A stretch of 64,000 nucleotides of DNA, from assembly GCA_020636005.1 (NCBI GenBank), contig JACJYR010000003.1, positions 983,509-1,047,508 on the forward strand. Reading direction: 5' to 3'. Positions 7,910-17,800 of this stretch are shown one piece after another. Below the pieces are notes generated by a model. That model had not been told where the DNA came from. It saw only the letters and a program-made list of their open reading frames with translations, and did no database searches. The position numbers and the translations under genes were made by a program. Each line of letters opens with the position of its first letter. Position 1 is the stretch's first letter. Source of the stretch: Lewinellaceae bacterium (lineage in GTDB: Bacteria > Bacteroidota > Bacteroidia > Chitinophagales > Saprospiraceae).

Positions 7910-9616
7910 TCATTCGTTTATAATTTTCACCACCACCGCTAAAGCAGTACCACCCTCCAGTTTCTCTGCCCTCACACGCATTTTGTCCTTTTCAAAAACG
8001 ATGGCTTCGTTGGGCAAGAGCAAGTCGCCAAAAGCCTGTTGAAGGCGGGCCGGAAATTCGCCCTGGCATTCGTCCCGCATCCGCACTACCCTACCCTGAA
8101 AGTCTTCGATTTTTTTATCGGCATACAGCACCACCACCTGATCGGGCAATAAGTTCTCCCGGGTCAGCACCCTGTCGTTGCCGGGGATGACGATTTGTGC
8201 ACCGCTGTGGGCGACCAGCGCACCTTCACCTGCACCTTCCGCTTCCTTTCCGTTCAGGTGTTCCTTAAAGCGCTGGTTGCGGGGCCAGTGGATTTCCGCT
8301 TTGTTGTTGCCATCCAGGCTGAACAGATAGACGTAACTGTCCTTTTTGATGTTCTCGGCCACCACCTGAAACATATCGCCTTCCATCCAGTCTTTTTTGG
8401 TCAATTCATAATACTGGCCGTTCCATACCGGCTTGATTTCTTCAAAAACATATTGGCCATTGGTTTTCAGCGGCGTCCCATAGTCATCAGTGACAGGCAT
8501 CCGCACCACAAAATCGCCTGCCAGGGAAGCGGTGGCAAGGTCTGCTTCAAGGATAACCGTTTCTGCCTCCTGTACTGTTTTTTCCGCTTGTTGTATTTGG
8601 GCCTGCGCCTGCTGCATTTCAGCTGCAGCCGGGTTTGTTTTGATTTGGTTGGAGATGGACTGTTGGGTTTGCTGCTTGATCATCAAAGCCTTCTGTTGTT
8701 GTTCAACGGCGGCCTGCCTCCGTTTTTCAATAGCTGCCAGTTCCGAAGGCGAAAGATCCAGTTCGGGCAAAATAAGCTGCACACCCTGAAAAGCATGTTC
8801 CCTAAAATTTTTATAGCTGACGAAAAAATAACCCTGATCGCCCCAGGTCGGGCCCCAACTGTTCATGATTTCAAAAACGCCGAGCGAGTCGTTGTAGCCA
8901 ATGACGCTGAGGGCATGGCCACCCAGCGTTTTGTCCATCGCACTGCCGCTGGGCTGCCAGTAGGGATCCATTTTGCTCACCCGTTTCAGGCTCTCCGTGA
9001 TGTTCATGCCAACGACCACCGGCTTGCCTTCTGCGATGCTGCGTTTGCAGCGCATAACCGCAGTTTTGGCGGGGGTCTCTTTATCGAAAAGCGCCACATA
9101 GTCTTTGATGATGTGGTTTTGCGATTGGGAAACGAGCACGGGTTTGGGTGCCCGTTCGCAGTCGTCGTAGGGAAAGTCGAAATCTGCACTTTTACAATCG
9201 CCGCTTTGGGCCAGGAACGCCGCCGCCTTTTGAACAAAAGCGCCCGACATGCAACTGCCTTCCTTGATTTGGTTATAGATATACAGGGCCGAAAAGGCGT
9301 TATCGGTGATCTCTTTTCGGTTGGTCAGGCGTTTTTCATAAGCCCGTTGGGTGGTCATGGTGGCATAGCCCATCGCCCAACCGATACAGGAGTTGATGGC
9401 ACCCTGGTTTTTAGGGTACGGAGTATAGGGCCGGAGGCTAAACCAGCGGGGCAGGTCGCCCGCCCGCCGGCCATCGTTGGAGAATTCCGGGGTCTTTTCG
9501 ACCTCACGGACAAAAGCTGCCTGGTCGAACAGCAGCCCGGTGCCGAATTCTTCCTGGGCGTTTGCAGCTAAAATGGAGGTTGCAAGGAGTGCAAGGAGGA
9601 GGATAGTGCCTTTCAT
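7910..9616 (-). CDS. Secreted papain-like (C1A) cysteine peptidase, 568 aa
   Basis: Signal peptide 1-20 (MKGTILLLALLATSILAANA). The peptidase domain spans about 60-275: oxyanion Gln and nucleophile in NQGAINSCIGWAMGYA, catalytic His in GGHALSVIGYND, and Asn in EIMNSWGPTWGDQGYFFVSY. Residues about 285-355 are a Gln/Ala/Glu-rich coiled coil. The C-terminal third (about 370-470) resembles a DUF4384-type beta domain (GDMFQVVAENIKKDSYVYLF). The layout of peptidase plus coiled coil plus DUF4384 is seen in Bacteroidota surface or periplasmic proteins; substrate unknown. No prosegment is obvious. Confidence 0.88.
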   Translation of the reverse strand: MKGTILLLALLATSILAANAQEEFGTGLLFDQAAFVREVEKTPEFSNDGRRAGDLPRWFSLRPYTPYPKNQGAINSCIGWAMGYATMTTQRAYEKRLTNRKEITDNAFSALYIYNQIKEGSCMSGAFVQKAAAFLAQSGDCKSADFDFPYDDCERAPKPVLVSQSQNHIIKDYVALFDKETPAKTAVMRCKRSIAEGKPVVVGMNITESLKRVSKMDPYWQPSGSAMDKTLGGHALSVIGYNDSLGVFEIMNSWGPTWGDQGYFFVSYKNFREHAFQGVQLILPELDLSPSELAAIEKRRQAAVEQQQKALMIKQQTQQSISNQIKTNPAAAEMQQAQAQIQQAEKTVQEAETVILEADLATASLAGDFVVRMPVTDDYGTPLKTNGQYVFEEIKPVWNGQYYELTKKDWMEGDMFQVVAENIKKDSYVYLFSLDGNNKAEIHWPRNQRFKEHLNGKEAEGAGEGALVAHSGAQIVIPGNDRVLTRENLLPDQVVVLYADKKIEDFQGRVVRMRDECQGEFPARLQQAFGDLLLPNEAIVFEKDKMRVRAEKLEGGTALAVVVKIINE

Positions 9617-9691
9617 GATTTTTTTGAAGGCAAATTTCAGGGGAAAGGAAATGCGGGAAAACTACACGAATATGCGGGGAGAGGTGGGTGG

Positions 9692-9791
9692 GTGTTTAGG
9701 TGTTTGTGTGTTTAGGTGTTTTTCGGATTGTTTTTCAAGCAATTAACCCAAAACACACAAACACACAAACACTTAAACACAAAAACAAACC
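9692..9791. repeat. Inverted AAACACACAAACAC-type repeat
   Basis: GTGTTTAGGTGTTTGTGTG-type arm at 9692-9723 faces an AAACACACAAACACACAAAC-type arm at 9750-9790, able to form a long imperfect hairpin immediately after the xseB stop. A related single-orientation copy lies at 47110-47140 beside ung. Confidence 0.7.
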
Positions 9792-9988
9792 TATTCATCA
9801 AAAAGCCCTTTCACCTCGCCTTCTACCGTCCGCAGTTTTTCACGGCAAAACTTGATCAGCACTGCCGAGCGCTTGATTTTTTCGGAAAGCTCGTCCATGC
9901 CGATGGCGTCGTCCTGTAGTTGGGCGACGATTTCCTGCAATTCTTTCAGCGCTGCTTCGTAGGTCAGTGGTGTTTTTGCTTTGCTCAT
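9791..9988 (-). CDS. xseB: Exodeoxyribonuclease VII small subunit
   Basis: 65 residues with the XseB pattern YEAALKELQEIVAQLQDD and a second helix LSEKIKRSAVLIKFCREKL; normal length for the family is 60-80. It forms a complex with XseA that degrades single-stranded DNA from both ends. The start ATGA overlaps the xseA stop by four bases, so the two are co-translated. A large inverted repeat begins right after its TAG stop. Confidence 0.95.
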   Translation of the reverse strand: MSKAKTPLTYEAALKELQEIVAQLQDDAIGMDELSEKIKRSAVLIKFCREKLRTVEGEVKGLFDE

Positions 9989-11217
9989 TGTTGGGTCGTT
10001 TTAATGGTGCTGGTGGCTGCGCCATCGTGCAGCAGCGTTTCTATTTCGTCGCCCGCTGACAATTGTTGGATGGAAACCACCGGTATTCCCTGCCTGGTGG
10101 TGATGCTAAATCCCCTTTTCAGGGCCACTTCCGGGCTGAGCAGGTGGCAGATTTTTTCCAACGCTTCCATTTGTCCCTGCGCTCTTCCGAGATAGTTCCT
10201 GGTTAAATGCGGTATTTCCCTGGCAATATAATCCAGCATGAGTTGGTGTTGGCGGAGATTGCCCATCGATTGGGATTCGATACCCCGCCACAAGTATTGC
10301 AATTGTATTTCTTTTTCTTTTAAAATGGTTTGTGAAAATTGCTGCACGGCCAGGCCGAGGTTGAGCATTTCGTTTTCAAAAAGGAGGTTCCGGTGGAGGA
10401 TGAAATCGGCCACCGCCGTGGGCGTTTTCAGAGATTGATAGGCCACCAGGTCCAGCACCGATTCGTCCACGTCGTGGCCGATGCCGGTCAATACCGGAAT
10501 CGGCAAATTTGCTACACCTTTGCAAAGTTCCAGGCTGTCGAACACGGACAAATCCAGCTTCGAGCCACCGCCCCTGATGACAACTACTGCATCAAATTTT
10601 GCCGATTTACTGGAAATTTTACCCAATTGAGCAAGCATCTCATTTTCGGCCAGCGCACCTTGTACGGCTGTTGTAAACAATTGGCAATCAAAACGGTAGC
10701 CGTAAGTATTTGCAGCCAGGTGCTCCCTGAAATCCTGGTAGCCGGCCGCAGTTTCGGAGGTCAGCACGGCGATGCGCTGCACAACGGGTGGCAGGTAGTT
10801 CCGCTTGTTTTTGTCCAATAAGTCCAAATGCTTCAATTGGCGGATAGCCTCCTGGCGTTTCTGTTCCAATTTGCCCAAAGAATAGGCAGTATCGAAATCT
10901 TCGATGATGAGCTTCAGGCCATACCGCTCGTGGAAGTCCACCCTGGCCAGGAACTGCACTTCCAACCCCTCCTGCAATAACGACATCAAATCGCTGCCCA
11001 GCTTTTTTTGAAGTATTTTGAAATCCCTGTTCCACAACACGGCCTGGCTTTGGGCAATGACCGTATCGTCCCCTTTCTCAACGACGTCCAGAAAGTAGTG
11101 CCCTTTCGACAGTTTCACCTGCGACAGCTCGCACCGTATCCAGTATGCTTCCGGGAAGTTCAGTGCCATCACCCGGCGGATGTATTCGTTGAGCTCGTAA
11201 AGGGAATAGGTAGTCAA
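9985..11217 (-). CDS. xseA: Exodeoxyribonuclease VII large subunit
   Basis: 410 residues: N-terminal OB-fold (YSLYELNEYIRRVMALNFPE) for DNA binding, then the nuclease domain with VVIRGGGSKLDLSVFDS and GIGHDVDESVLDLVAYQSLKTPTAVADF, both hallmark XseA segments. Slightly shorter than the E. coli form (456) in the C-terminal coiled-coil part. No in-frame ATG exists before the OB-fold; the best start is TTG at 11217. First gene of an xseA-xseB operon. The 250 bp upstream up to 11466 shows no gene and no clear promoter. Confidence 0.95.
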   Translation of the reverse strand: MTTYSLYELNEYIRRVMALNFPEAYWIRCELSQVKLSKGHYFLDVVEKGDDTVIAQSQAVLWNRDFKILQKKLGSDLMSLLQEGLEVQFLARVDFHERYGLKLIIEDFDTAYSLGKLEQKRQEAIRQLKHLDLLDKNKRNYLPPVVQRIAVLTSETAAGYQDFREHLAANTYGYRFDCQLFTTAVQGALAENEMLAQLGKISSKSAKFDAVVVIRGGGSKLDLSVFDSLELCKGVANLPIPVLTGIGHDVDESVLDLVAYQSLKTPTAVADFILHRNLLFENEMLNLGLAVQQFSQTILKEKEIQLQYLWRGIESQSMGNLRQHQLMLDYIAREIPHLTRNYLGRAQGQMEALEKICHLLSPEVALKRGFSITTRQGIPVVSIQQLSAGDEIETLLHDGAATSTIKTTQQ

Positions 11218-11465
11218 ATTGGCGGAATATTTTGATTCAAACTACGCAACAGGCCCTTGCAGACAAGGTGTGTTTGGACAAATTTTTACCAACACCACCA
11301 AGTTTTTTAATAGAATGCAAGTGTTTGATAACAGCTGAATTGAGATGAAAGGTTGGCTGCCAATCTCCTCAACTTTTATCAACCCTGCACCTTACTTGAA
11401 GGCTCATGGTGGTGTGTGCTGCATTTAGGTTTCAGCCATTAAAAAGAAAACGGCCCAATTAACTA

Positions 11466-13628
11466 TTAACCTTTAATATACTTCACCGGCGTGTTGGTGT
11501 TGTAAAAGAAAAAGGAATAAGTATCAGCCACTTCGTCTATCACTTTGGAAGTAGGCTTTCCTGCCCCATGACCAGCATTGGTCTCAATGCGGATGAGGAC
11601 GGGGTTTTCACCTTTGTGGTCAGCCTGAAGCGCTGCGGCAAACTTGAAAGAATGTGCAGGCACTACCCTGTCATCATGGTCGGCAGTAGTGATCATGGTA
11701 GCAGGGTATGCTGTGCCGGGTTTTAGATTGTGGAGCGGGGAATAGCCTTTCAGGTAATCGAACATCTCCTTGCTATCTTCTGACGTGCCATATTCTGGTG
11801 CCCAGCCTTTGCCGACGGTAAATTTATGATATCGGAGCATGTCCATCACGCCAACAGCGGGTAACGCAACAGCGTACAAATCAGGCCGTTGTGTCATTAC
11901 GGCACCCACTAACAGGCCCCCGTTGGAACCCCCCGAAACGCCCAGCTTTTCCTTGGAAGTATAGCCTTCTTTGATGAGGTATTCGGCGGCGGCGATAAAG
12001 TCGTCAAAGACATTTTGCTTTTTCATCAACATGCCTTCCTTGTGCCACTCTTCGCCGTACTCTCCCCCGCCCCGCAGGTTCGGCAGGGCAAAGACGCCTC
12101 CATTTTCCAGCAGCATGATACGGGAGGTGCTGAATGATGGGGAAAGGCTAACATTGAAACCTCCATAAGCATAGAGCCAGCAAGGGTTTTGGCCATCCAT
12201 TTTCAGGTCTTTCCTGTGGACGACGAACATGGTCACAGGCGTACCATCCTTGCTGTTGTAGGTCACCTGCTTTTCCACATAATCCTCCGGGTTGAATTTC
12301 AAATCCGCTTTTTGAAATTCAGTGGATTGGCCAGTTGCAATATCATATTTGAATATGGTTTGCGGATAGAGGAAGGAGGTGAAGACATAAAACAGCGTCT
12401 TATATTCTTCTCTGGTATTGCCGGCTATGTTTGCCGAACCCACGCCGGGCATTTTTATTTCCTTTTTTCCACTGCCATCATATTCCATCTGGTAAATCCG
12501 GTCAGTTGCTTTTTCGAGGTAATTGGCGAACAGCTTGCCGCCGGCAGCAGTGCAGCCCTGCAATAGGTTTTCCGTTTCGGGGATGATAGTTTTCCAGTTT
12601 TCTTTGGCAGGTTTGGTGATATCCACCTCAATGAGACGGTAGTTCGGTGCGTCGATGTCCGTCCGCACCATGAACTTGTTGCCGATATTGTGAACGACTG
12701 TACTCTTGTTTTTATAGCCCTCGAAAAGCGTGGTCATCGGCCCGTCTTTCTCCAAATCCTTGTACATGGTGGCATAGCCGTCCGTGCCGGGAGCCTGGTA
12801 CAATATATAGTAGTGGTCGTCCTCCGAGACGCTGCCAAAATGGTAGTAGGAAGGATTTTTTTCGTCTTTGAAAATGAGCTTGTCCTGTGCTTGTGAAGTG
12901 CCAAGCTTATGATAATACACCCAGTGGTTCATGTTGTTGCCACTGAGTTCGCTGCCCTTGGCTGGGGTTGGGTAGCGGGAGTAGAAAAACCCATCCTTCC
13001 ACCAGGAGGCACCGCTGAATTTCACCCATTCCAGTTCATCGTCCAGTTTTTTACTGGTTGCTACCTCATAGATGTGTATTTTTTGCCAATCGGAACCTGC
13101 ATCCTGACGGCTCACGGCCACATATTTGTTGTCGTTGCTCACCCCGATGATGCCGATGTCTGTCGTGCCCTCCGTGCTGAGTTTGTTTGGATCAATGAAA
13201 ACCTCCGGTGCGCCATCCAGCCCCTTCTGGCGGTACCAAACGGACTGGTTTTGCAGGCCGTCGTTTTTGGTGAAAAAGTAGTATTCCCCCACCTGGTAGG
13301 GCGAGCCGTACTTGGGGTAGTTGAACAGTTCTTCAAAGCGTTTCCGCACGGCGTCACGGAACGGGATTTTGCTCAGATAGTCGAAAGTGGCAGTGTTTTC
13401 AGCATTCACCCAGGCGGCGGTTCTGGAAGAGGTATCGTCCTCCAGCCAACGGTAGGGGTCGGCCACCGCCGTGCCAAAATAGTTGTCGCTCACGGCTTCC
13501 GTGGCCGTTTGCGGATAGGAAACGGGGATTTTCGGATAATTCATTTTTTCGGTCGTGTTTTGCGGACCTTCCTGGTTGCAGGCTGCCAACAGGGCTGCAA
13601 AGAAAGTGATGGAATGGAATTTCTTCAT
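11466..13628 (-). CDS. Prolyl oligopeptidase family (S9A) serine peptidase, lipoprotein, 720 aa
   Basis: Lipobox LLAAC near residue 16 predicts a lipid-anchored periplasmic or outer-membrane protein. The N-terminal part has the S9A entry motif DPYRWLEDD followed by a seven-bladed propeller; the C-terminal alpha/beta-hydrolase carries the nucleophile in LGVSGGSNGGLL, the Asp in TTADHDDRVVPAHS and the His in ETNAGHGAGKP. Length (about 700) fits the family. These enzymes cut short peptides after proline. Upstream gap to 13875 separates it from a divergent gene. No operon partners. Confidence 0.95.
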   Translation of the reverse strand: MKKFHSITFFAALLAACNQEGPQNTTEKMNYPKIPVSYPQTATEAVSDNYFGTAVADPYRWLEDDTSSRTAAWVNAENTATFDYLSKIPFRDAVRKRFEELFNYPKYGSPYQVGEYYFFTKNDGLQNQSVWYRQKGLDGAPEVFIDPNKLSTEGTTDIGIIGVSNDNKYVAVSRQDAGSDWQKIHIYEVATSKKLDDELEWVKFSGASWWKDGFFYSRYPTPAKGSELSGNNMNHWVYYHKLGTSQAQDKLIFKDEKNPSYYHFGSVSEDDHYYILYQAPGTDGYATMYKDLEKDGPMTTLFEGYKNKSTVVHNIGNKFMVRTDIDAPNYRLIEVDITKPAKENWKTIIPETENLLQGCTAAGGKLFANYLEKATDRIYQMEYDGSGKKEIKMPGVGSANIAGNTREEYKTLFYVFTSFLYPQTIFKYDIATGQSTEFQKADLKFNPEDYVEKQVTYNSKDGTPVTMFVVHRKDLKMDGQNPCWLYAYGGFNVSLSPSFSTSRIMLLENGGVFALPNLRGGGEYGEEWHKEGMLMKKQNVFDDFIAAAEYLIKEGYTSKEKLGVSGGSNGGLLVGAVMTQRPDLYAVALPAVGVMDMLRYHKFTVGKGWAPEYGTSEDSKEMFDYLKGYSPLHNLKPGTAYPATMITTADHDDRVVPAHSFKFAAALQADHKGENPVLIRIETNAGHGAGKPTSKVIDEVADTYSFFFYNTNTPVKYIKG

Positions 13629-13874
13629 GTCGGTGATTTATAAAATGGTGAATGATGAATAAAGGTTGCTCCTTGACAATCGTGTTCGTCGAGCATTTTA
13701 AGGCGGCGCAAGGTAGAAATTTTTGAAAAAGAGGAATTCGATAGCCTGGCAATTGAAAGTCATTTTTTGATTTTCTCCGTATTACAACCAAATGGTGCCT
13801 GGTTTGTAATTACGGTCACTAATCACAAGCTTGATTACCCTGCATCTTTGCCGAGCTAAAATTTTACTTGAAAT

Positions 13875-14894
13875 ATGGACTACCTTAAGACTTTCCTCAA
13901 CGGATACGGCGGCTATGCCAATTACCTCTGGCAAGAAATCACCCACCCCGGCTGGCACAATTACTTTTACTGGCTCATCGGTGTTTCGGCCTTCTTTTTC
14001 CTGTTGGAAATACTGGCGCCCTGGCGCAAAGACCAACCCCGTTTCCGCAAGGATTTCTGGTTGGATTTTTTTTACATGTTTTTCAATTTCTTCCTGTTTT
14101 CGCTCATCATCTACAATGCCGCCTCAGATGTGGTGGTGCGCTTTTTCAACGACGGCATCAAAGCGTTGGCCGGGTTTGACCTGCAGGCCAGCAACCCCAT
14201 GCAGCACTGGCCGATGTGGGCCGTTTTGCTGACTGGTTTTGTGGTGCGGGATTTTGTGCAATGGTGGGTACACCGGCTGTTGCACCGTTCCAGTTTTTTA
14301 TGGGAATTCCACAAAGTACACCACTCGGTGGAGCAGATGGGCTTTGCCGCACATCTTCGTTATCATTGGATGGAGACAATTGTTTATCGCACCATAGAAT
14401 ACATCCCATTGGCACTGCTTGGCATTGGACTGTACGACTTTTTTATCATCCACATTTTCACGCTGGCGGTCGGGCATTACAACCATTCGAACATTACCGT
14501 GCCGGGTTGGGTGACGGGCGGGGTGTTGGGCCTGCTGGTGGGCATTGTGATTGCCACCAGCGGATTCGATGTGCATATTTTGAAAGAACCGTGCATATTA
14601 ATCCAATTGGTAGTGGTGGCAGTGAGTGCGCTGGCTGGCAGTCTTATATTGGGAAAATGGATGAAAAAAATCTTCAACAGCCCGGAAATGCACATCTGGC
14701 ACCATGCGCACGACATGCCTGAAAGCCACCCCTATGGCATCAACTTCGGCCTGTCGCTGGCGGTTTGGGACTATCTCTTCGGGACAGCCGTGATACCCCA
14801 TGATGGCAGGGATGTGCGGTTGGGGTTTCCGGGGGTGGAGGCGTTTCCCGATGGTTTTATTTCACAGGTGAAACATGGGTTTGGCAAAAATTAA
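13875..14894 (+). CDS. Sterol desaturase / fatty acid hydroxylase family membrane protein, 339 aa
   Basis: Integral membrane di-iron oxygenase of the fatty acid hydroxylase superfamily. His clusters: WWVHRLLHR, FHKVHHSVEQ and MHIWHHAHD, in the right order between hydrophobic segments (FFLLEILAPW near 35, SLIIYNAA near 75, TLAVGHYNHS near 195). Substrate (sterol, lipid or carotenoid) cannot be told from the sequence. The stop at 14894 is 4 nt from the convergent end of the SprB adhesin gene. Start ATG 13875 gives a normal length. Confidence 0.9.
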   Translation: MDYLKTFLNGYGGYANYLWQEITHPGWHNYFYWLIGVSAFFFLLEILAPWRKDQPRFRKDFWLDFFYMFFNFFLFSLIIYNAASDVVVRFFNDGIKALAGFDLQASNPMQHWPMWAVLLTGFVVRDFVQWWVHRLLHRSSFLWEFHKVHHSVEQMGFAAHLRYHWMETIVYRTIEYIPLALLGIGLYDFFIIHIFTLAVGHYNHSNITVPGWVTGGVLGLLVGIVIATSGFDVHILKEPCILIQLVVVAVSALAGSLILGKWMKKIFNSPEMHIWHHAHDMPESHPYGINFGLSLAVWDYLFGTAVIPHDGRDVRLGFPGVEAFPDGFISQVKHGFGKN

Positions 14895-14897
14895 AGG

Positions 14898-17800
14898 CTA
14901 TTCCTGCCTCCACTTTACCAGCTTAAAAATCTTCTGCGGCTTCCCATCGTATTTCACCAACAGGAAATAACTGCCAGGGGCTAATCCCGACGTGTTGATC
15001 TGCATATAATTATCCAAATCCGGTGCCTGGAACACGCCTATTTTTTGGCCAAATACTGTGATAAGTTCCAGCGTGATATTGGCATCATAGCGGTCAATTA
15101 TTTCCACATCCAGGTAACTGGAAAACGGGTTAGGGTAAGCATGCACCAGCGTATAGCCGCCGCTCACAAAGACTTCCACCACATTTGAATACAAAATCGT
15201 CCCATCGCTATCCCCCAGTTTTACCCGGTAATAGTTCCGCCCCCGTTTTGCGGAATCGTGCCAGGAAAAATAGTGCAGGAAACTATTGCTGGCCACCGTA
15301 GAATCTGGTATGCCGACCGCCGTGAAATCATCGCCTTCCCAGGCCCATTCTACGACATAGCTGCGAAGCAATGAATCGGTGCTGGCATAGAACCAGTCCA
15401 CCAGCACCGTGGTTGGCCCAACAGCTTCGGCGTTAATGATGAGGGCATCGCCGCAATAGTAGGGGCTGTTGGACATGATGACCTGTAATTCATCCATCGA
15501 AATACAGCCTTGGTTTTCGACCGTCAGGCGGACAGTTTTCATTCCAGTTGAGGCCCAGGAGACCCCTGCCACACTTTGGGAGTTGGCGGTGTCGGGCGTA
15601 CCGCCTCCAAAAGACCAGGCATAAGTGGCACCAGGGCCATTGTCCAAACAGGTAAAATCAATGGGCACCCCCACACAGGTAGTATCGGGGCCTTCGATGG
15701 CAGCAATGGCCAAAGAATCCACCTTAAATTCAACCACGTTGGAGTACAGGTACTGGACGCATCCTTCCCGGCGGGCACCACGAACGAAATAAGTATTTTG
15801 CGAAACGGGGTCTGGAGTCCAGTTAGCCTCGTTGGCATCCAGGGCAGGCAGGTAGTTTAAGGGATCAAAAGGAACGGGCGCCGTAGAGTAAAACCATTGA
15901 TATTGGAGGTTTCCAGTGCCTCCTGCCGGGGCCGAAGACTGGGTCAGTTCGTCGGGCTGGGAGCCAGGCCCGCAAAAACTTTGGCCACAGCACACCGTGC
16001 CTGCCCCGGTCACATTATCGCAGGGGGAAGCGACGAAAAACCCAGCATCCACTGCATAGTTTGCCTCACCGTTTCCTATGGTGATAGTATCCGTCATACC
16101 CGTCAAGGGATTTACGTCGCTGTCCTGGCTGGAATCGCTCCCCATTTTCAGGGGACTATAGGTGTAGCCGTTCGGCAGGGAAAAGGCAAGCTTGTACTTT
16201 CCGGGCTGCACAGTAAACAGGTATTGCCCATCCGCACCGGTGGTCATGGTATTTGAAAAATCCTCTCCGTAATTGTCCAGGCCCGAGATGTCAATTTTTA
16301 CATTGGCCAGGCCACCTTCTCCATTGTCCTGCCTGCCGTTCATGTTGTTGTCCTTCCAGGCAAAATCGCCAATCAAACCAGGACTGAACAGGGTATAGCT
16401 GCAGAAAGACTGGCAGTTGTTTGCATCTGAGACGGTGACCAGGTAAGTGCCTGGATTCAGTCCTGTTGCGGTTTCGGCTGTCTGGCCATTGTTCCAGTTA
16501 TAAACAAAAGGCGGGGTGCCGCCAGCGGCCAATACCTCCAGCCCGCCATCGGAAAGGCCTGGAGCTGAAACAGGTTGAGCCAGCACTATTTCACAGGTCG
16601 GCACCGGGATTTCGATAATCGTGGTAGAATCAATCAGGGTGCAAAGGTTGCCATCCGTCATGGTGATAGCATAAGAGCCTGGGCCAAGGTTGTTGATGGT
16701 TGGCACATCAGCACCGTTGCTCCAGTTGTACATGTAGGGCGGCGTGCCGCCGGATACCTGCGCATTGGCAGAGCCGGTTCCTCCACATCCACCGTCGAAG
16801 CCCATCAGGTTTAGCATCAGCGGAGGTGGTTCGTTGATGGGAATTACCTGGGTATTCGTACAGCCGGTGGCGTCGCTGATGGTGACCTGGTATTCCCCTG
16901 CGAAAAGGCTATCAATGGCTGGAAGGGTATCCCCTGTTTCCCAAAGATACTTGTATGGCGGGGCGCCTCCATTGATGCTGAGAGCGGCACTGCCATCCTG
17001 ACCACCCGCACAGGAGACGTTTTCAAAAGAGAAATTGACTCCATAGCCGCCGCCGGGCAATAATAAGACAGATTCTATTCCGGAACAGCCCATCGGGTCG
17101 GTCACGACGACCGAGTAATTGCCGGAGTTGAGGTTGGTGGCTGTTTGGCTTGTTTGGCCATTTGACCAAAGAAAAGTGTAGGGTTGTATGCCCCCCATAG
17201 CACTGGCGGTAGCAGCAACCGTCTCGCCCGGGCATACATAGATCGGGGCGTCAATACCTACGATCAACCCATCCCCCAACAGCACGATGACGGAGTCCCT
17301 TTTTGTGCAACCATTGTTGTCAGTCACCGTGACCTTGTAGTTGCCAGGAGAAAGGCCGGCCTGGTCCGGTGTCGTGATGCCATTGCTCCAGTTGAAGTTA
17401 TAGGGCGGTGTACCTGCCGAAGCAGTGGCCAGAACGGTCCCATCAGATGTCCCATTACAGGTGGTATTAGTACCAGAAACCATTAACTGTGGCAGCGGAA
17501 ATGCTGTGAGGCTGGTATTCGCTGCTGCCGTACATTGGTTGGCATCTGTGACCGTCAGTTGATAATCACCGGGCGGGATCCCAAATATGGATTGGGTCGT
17601 TTGCCCGGAGTTCCAGGCAAACTGGTAGGGCATTGTACCGCCGGACACAGCTGCGGTGGCAACGCCATTGCTGCCACAACTGCCCCCGGAAGTGCTGAAA
17701 CCCACATTCAAGGCCGCCGGCTGCGTAACAGTAATGGTCTGTATTTTGGAACAGCCCACTGCGTCGCTCACCGTGAGTGTGTATTGCCCGGCCTGAAGAT

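Noticed and set aside
8195..9571. Plus-strand open frame of 458 codons
   Set aside because: Shadow of the papain-like peptidase gene on the minus strand.
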